64,000 nt of DNA from Barrientosiimonas humi. GTDB lineage: Bacteria; Actinomycetota; Actinomycetes; Actinomycetales; Dermatophilaceae. How positions within the stretch are numbered: the stretch's first letter is position 1; every line of letters begins with the position of its first letter. The notes beneath the pieces are model-generated. The model was not told where the DNA came from, searched no databases, and saw only the letters and a program-made list of their open reading frames with translations. Shown here piece after piece: positions 61,696-64,000 of the stretch. The DNA is taken from assembly GCF_006716095.1 (NCBI RefSeq), contig NZ_VFOK01000001.1, positions 2,883,375 to 2,947,374 on the forward strand, in the 5' to 3' direction. The translations under genes were made by a program, and so were the position numbers.

Positions 61696-62370
61696 TCAGG
61701 CGGTGAGCGGCTCCCCGGCCGGGCCGTCGAACGGGTCGGCGTCGTCGACGCCGGGGCCGCCGAGCGGAGCACCCATCCAGCTCGTCGCGATCCAACCAGA
61801 GTCGGGGTCGCCCTCGACGACGACCACGCCGGTGTTGCCGAGCGGGTTGTGCTCGGCGAACCGGGCGCCGAGGTTGCCGGCGCGCAGCGTGGTCCAGACG
61901 CGGATCGCCGCGCCGTGGCTCACGACCGCCGCGACGTCGGCGCCGCTGCCCGCGACCTGGCGCAGCGAGTCGTCCATCCGCGCGACGAACTCCTCGCCGG
62001 TCTCGCCGCCGGGCATCCGCACGTCGAGGTTGCCGTGGGCCCACTCGAAGAGCACCCCGAGGTACTGCTCGATGCTCTCCCGGTCGTTGCAGCGCTCGAC
62101 GTCACCGGCCTGCACCTCGTGCATCCCCGCCAGCTCCTGCACCGGCACCCCCAGCGCCTCGGCGAGCGGCGCGGCGGTGAGCTGCGCACGCAGGGCGCGG
62201 GAGGCGTACACCGCCTGGACGCCCTGGTCGGCGACGGCGTCGGGGATGGCCGCCGCCTGCTCGGTCCCGAGCTCGGTGAGCCCGGGGCCGGGCAGCAGCG
62301 TGTCGAGCGAGTGAGCGACGTTGGCGGGCGTCTGGCCGTGACGGATCAGCAGGAGGCGCACGCGGCCCAT
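61696..62370 (-). CDS. Histidine phosphatase family protein
   Basis: Phosphoglycerate-mutase-like phosphatase of 224 residues. The RHG motif is LLLIRHGQTPANVAHSLD (about 6-23), with VYASRALRAQLTAAPLAE near 55, the acid in MHEVQAGDVE and the second His in AVVSHGAAIRVW (about 150). The substrate is a phosphomonoester that cannot be named. It is the first of three close minus-strand genes. Confidence 0.92.
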   Translation of the reverse strand: MGRVRLLLIRHGQTPANVAHSLDTLLPGPGLTELGTEQAAAIPDAVADQGVQAVYASRALRAQLTAAPLAEALGVPVQELAGMHEVQAGDVERCNDRESIEQYLGVLFEWAHGNLDVRMPGGETGEEFVARMDDSLRQVAGSGADVAAVVSHGAAIRVWTTLRAGNLGARFAEHNPLGNTGVVVVEGDPDSGWIATSWMGAPLGGPGVDDADPFDGPAGEPLTA

Positions 62371-62404
62371 GCTCCCACGCGTCCCGCGCCGCGCCCGCCG
62401 GTCG

Positions 62405-63439
62405 TCAGCTGGTGCGCCGGTCGAGCGCGCGCAGCCGGGCGAGGGCCTTGTCGACGACCGTGGTGTCGGGCGAGCGCAGCTGCGCGTCGAGGCGGCGGAC
62501 CTCGCTCGGGTTCAGCCCGGCGGCCTTGGCCTTGGCGAGGTTCTCCGGCGACGACAGGCGCATCGCGACGACGCGGTCGGCGGCGGCGCGGGTGCGCTGC
62601 GCCGGGCTCTGCTGCGGCGTCGGCTCGGCGCTGCGCTGCGCCGTCGCGGTGCGGCCGGTGACCGACGGGCCGAACAGGTTGGCGTAGCCCACGTTGCCGG
62701 CGCGGTTGGGGTGGTAGGACTCCTCGACCGGGTTGCTCAGCCCGTTGATCCACTCCGGGTCGTCGCACACGGCGTGGCCGGTGAACGAGGCGGTGGGGTC
62801 GACGAAGCGGAAGCCCGCACCGGTCGCCTTGCCCCGCGCCAGCGTGTTCAGCTCGCCGGTCGCGGTGTTGAGGCTGCTCTGCTCGTCGGGCGCGAAGAAC
62901 GTGAGGGCGTTGCAGTCCTCGCCGTTGAAGATGCGCGGGTAGCCGCCGACCGTGACCGCCGCGTTGGCCGCCTTGGTGCGCACCTGCCCGAACAGGTTGT
63001 CGTAGCGCCCCGGCAGCTGGTCGCGCAGGATCGCCCGGCCGCCCGCGATCGCCCCCTCGCAGTCGCTCATCCAGCCCGGCTGCGCGCACTCGGTGAGGAT
63101 GGAGGAGAACCCGACGTCGTTGCCGCCGATGGTCATCGTGACGTAGCCGGTGCCGCTGCCGAGCGTCCCCAGCTGGCTGTCGATCACGCTGGAGGTCGTC
63201 GCGCCCGTGCACGCCTGGTAGTCCAGGTTCAGGCCGTACGTCTGCGCCACCAGCGCGGGGTAGCCGTACGGCGAGCGGTAGCAGTCGTCGACCTTGGCGC
63301 GGGTGCCCACGTCGGCGGAGTAGGAGTCGCCGAGCGCGACGTAGTCGCCCGCCGCGGCCTGTGCGGGGGTGGTGGAGGACAGGACGAGCGCGGCGGCTGC
63401 GGTCAGCAGCCCGGCGGCGCGCAGCGGGGAGGTGGTCAT
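62405..63439 (-). CDS. Secreted SGNH/GDSL hydrolase (lipase/esterase)
   Basis: Exported esterase of 344 residues. The signal peptide ends near 29 (PAQAA). The SGNH blocks are GDSYSAD (Ser about 39), the Gly in TGATTSSV, GGNDVGF (Asn about 102) and the final His in ESYHPNRAGNVGY (about 242), the pattern of Streptomyces-type lipases. Six cysteines in the domain suggest three disulfides. The C-terminal 90 residues are Arg/Ala-rich and are not part of the catalytic fold. Confidence 0.92.
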   Translation of the reverse strand: MTTSPLRAAGLLTAAAALVLSSTTPAQAAAGDYVALGDSYSADVGTRAKVDDCYRSPYGYPALVAQTYGLNLDYQACTGATTSSVIDSQLGTLGSGTGYVTMTIGGNDVGFSSILTECAQPGWMSDCEGAIAGGRAILRDQLPGRYDNLFGQVRTKAANAAVTVGGYPRIFNGEDCNALTFFAPDEQSSLNTATGELNTLARGKATGAGFRFVDPTASFTGHAVCDDPEWINGLSNPVEESYHPNRAGNVGYANLFGPSVTGRTATAQRSAEPTPQQSPAQRTRAAADRVVAMRLSSPENLAKAKAAGLNPSEVRRLDAQLRSPDTTVVDKALARLRALDRRTS

Positions 63440-63546
63440 GGGCCTCACCCTGGCCCGGTCGGGGCGTCCCCGGGGCATACGGCAGGTCAAGACTTCCCCA
63501 ACTGCACGCTGCCTCTACGGTGAACGGCCATGAGCGGTGATCGCCC

Positions 63547-64000
63547 GTGAGCTCCAACCTCGCCTGCATCGGGATGGGCGTGACCTCACCGGCCGAGCTG
63601 TCCGAGCTGGTCGCGCAGGTCGCCCGCCTCGGCAGCGAGCCGGTGGCGGACAGCCCCGGCGTGCAGACGTACGCCTGGCAGGACGCCAGCGGCGCGCGCG
63701 TCGTGCTCGACGTGCTGGCGGGCAAGCCGCTGATCCTGCCGTCGTTCGCGAGCTCCAGCGACTTCACCAGCACGGCGGTCGAGGCGCACTCCCCCGACGT
63801 CGCCAGGGTGACGGTGCTCGGGGAGGACGGCGTGACCGAGACCGGTGTGACGTGCGAGCTGGAGCAGCGGCGACACGTCGAGGGTCAGGTCGATGCCGGC
63901 CGAATCCGGTTGGTAGCGCTCGGGATCAACGTCACTGCCTTCGACGACGAGCCGACCTTCCTCGCCGACGACGCGAGCCTGCTGGGCACCGAGGACGAGC
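63547..64000 (+). CDS. Hypothetical protein, 3' end outside window
   Basis: An open frame from GTG 63547 reaches the window end without a stop (151 codons seen). It begins MSSNLACIGMGVTSPAELSE, then LVAQVARLGSEPVADSPGVQ and YAWQDASGARVVLDVLAGKP, a regular pattern of short strands and helices. Codon use is typical of the genome. I do not recognise the family. It is divergent from the GDSL hydrolase, with a 107-bp gap. Confidence 0.7.
   Translation, partial: MSSNLACIGMGVTSPAELSELVAQVARLGSEPVADSPGVQTYAWQDASGARVVLDVLAGKPLILPSFASSSDFTSTAVEAHSPDVARVTVLGEDGVTETGVTCELEQRRHVEGQVDAGRIRLVALGINVTAFDDEPTFLADDASLLGTEDE

Overview
The window is very GC-rich (well above 65% by eye), densely coded, and full of GTG starts and 4-base ATGA/GTGA or 1-base TGATG overlaps. 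Gene content (Bpa proteasome activator, DUF4235, DUF4333 lipoproteins, ferredoxin-type sulfite reductase with a 4Fe-4S APS reductase, the HutF route of histidine breakdown) points to an actinobacterium. My best guess is an order such as Micrococcales or Propionibacteriales; the genus cannot be read from the sequence. It looks like ordinary chromosome: I see no rRNA, tRNA, CRISPR array, prophage or transposase gene.

Layout. 1-2914: molybdate importer modABC (modA cut by the window edge). 3042-8397: PLP-dependent threonine/serine dehydratase, VIT/CCC1 metal transporter, a crotonase, an aldehyde dehydrogenase, an EthD protein and a thioesterase. 8464-15811: secreted 5'-nucleotidase, GDPD phosphodiesterase, a solute-binding/VWA hybrid protein and an OafA-type acyltransferase. 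15818-19780: thiamine importer (ATPase, fused permease, lipoprotein) behind a TPP riboswitch on the minus strand. 20250-25383: ankyrin protein, Lrp regulator and the divergent branched-chain 2-oxoacid dehydrogenase operon. 25575-34470: histidine utilisation cluster (hutI, hutF, a pyrimidine-dimer glycosylase, an M20 amidohydrolase, hutU, hutH) with a divergent IclR regulator. 35653-39681: PadR-controlled ABC exporter. 39776-46653: assimilatory sulfate reduction operon. 46728-64000: bpa, a trypsin-like protease, several lipoproteins, NUDIX, AI-2E, FAD dehydrogenase, alpha/beta hydrolase, YCII, two MFS transporters with a MarR regulator, a phosphatase, a GDSL hydrolase and a partial gene.

How the genes work together. 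The sulfate operon activates sulfate (CysD/CysN), reduces APS (CysH) and sulfite (Sir), makes the siroheme that Sir needs (CysG/CobA fusion) and moves a sulfur anion (TauE). The hut cluster takes histidine through urocanate, imidazolonepropionate and formiminoglutamate to formylglutamate; the last deacylation is probably done by an M20-family enzyme in place of HutG.

The most unusual content is non-coding. There are at least eight families of long intergenic palindromes (36-86 bp, most 64-72 bp). Three families occur twice, and one copy is a perfect 70-bp palindrome. A second repeat family, built on GGTCGAGTAG...CGTATCGAGACC, lies between genes and has also entered reading frames: it is translated inside two flexible regions of the dehydrogenase E2 subunit and supplies the C-terminus and stop codon of the GDPD gene.
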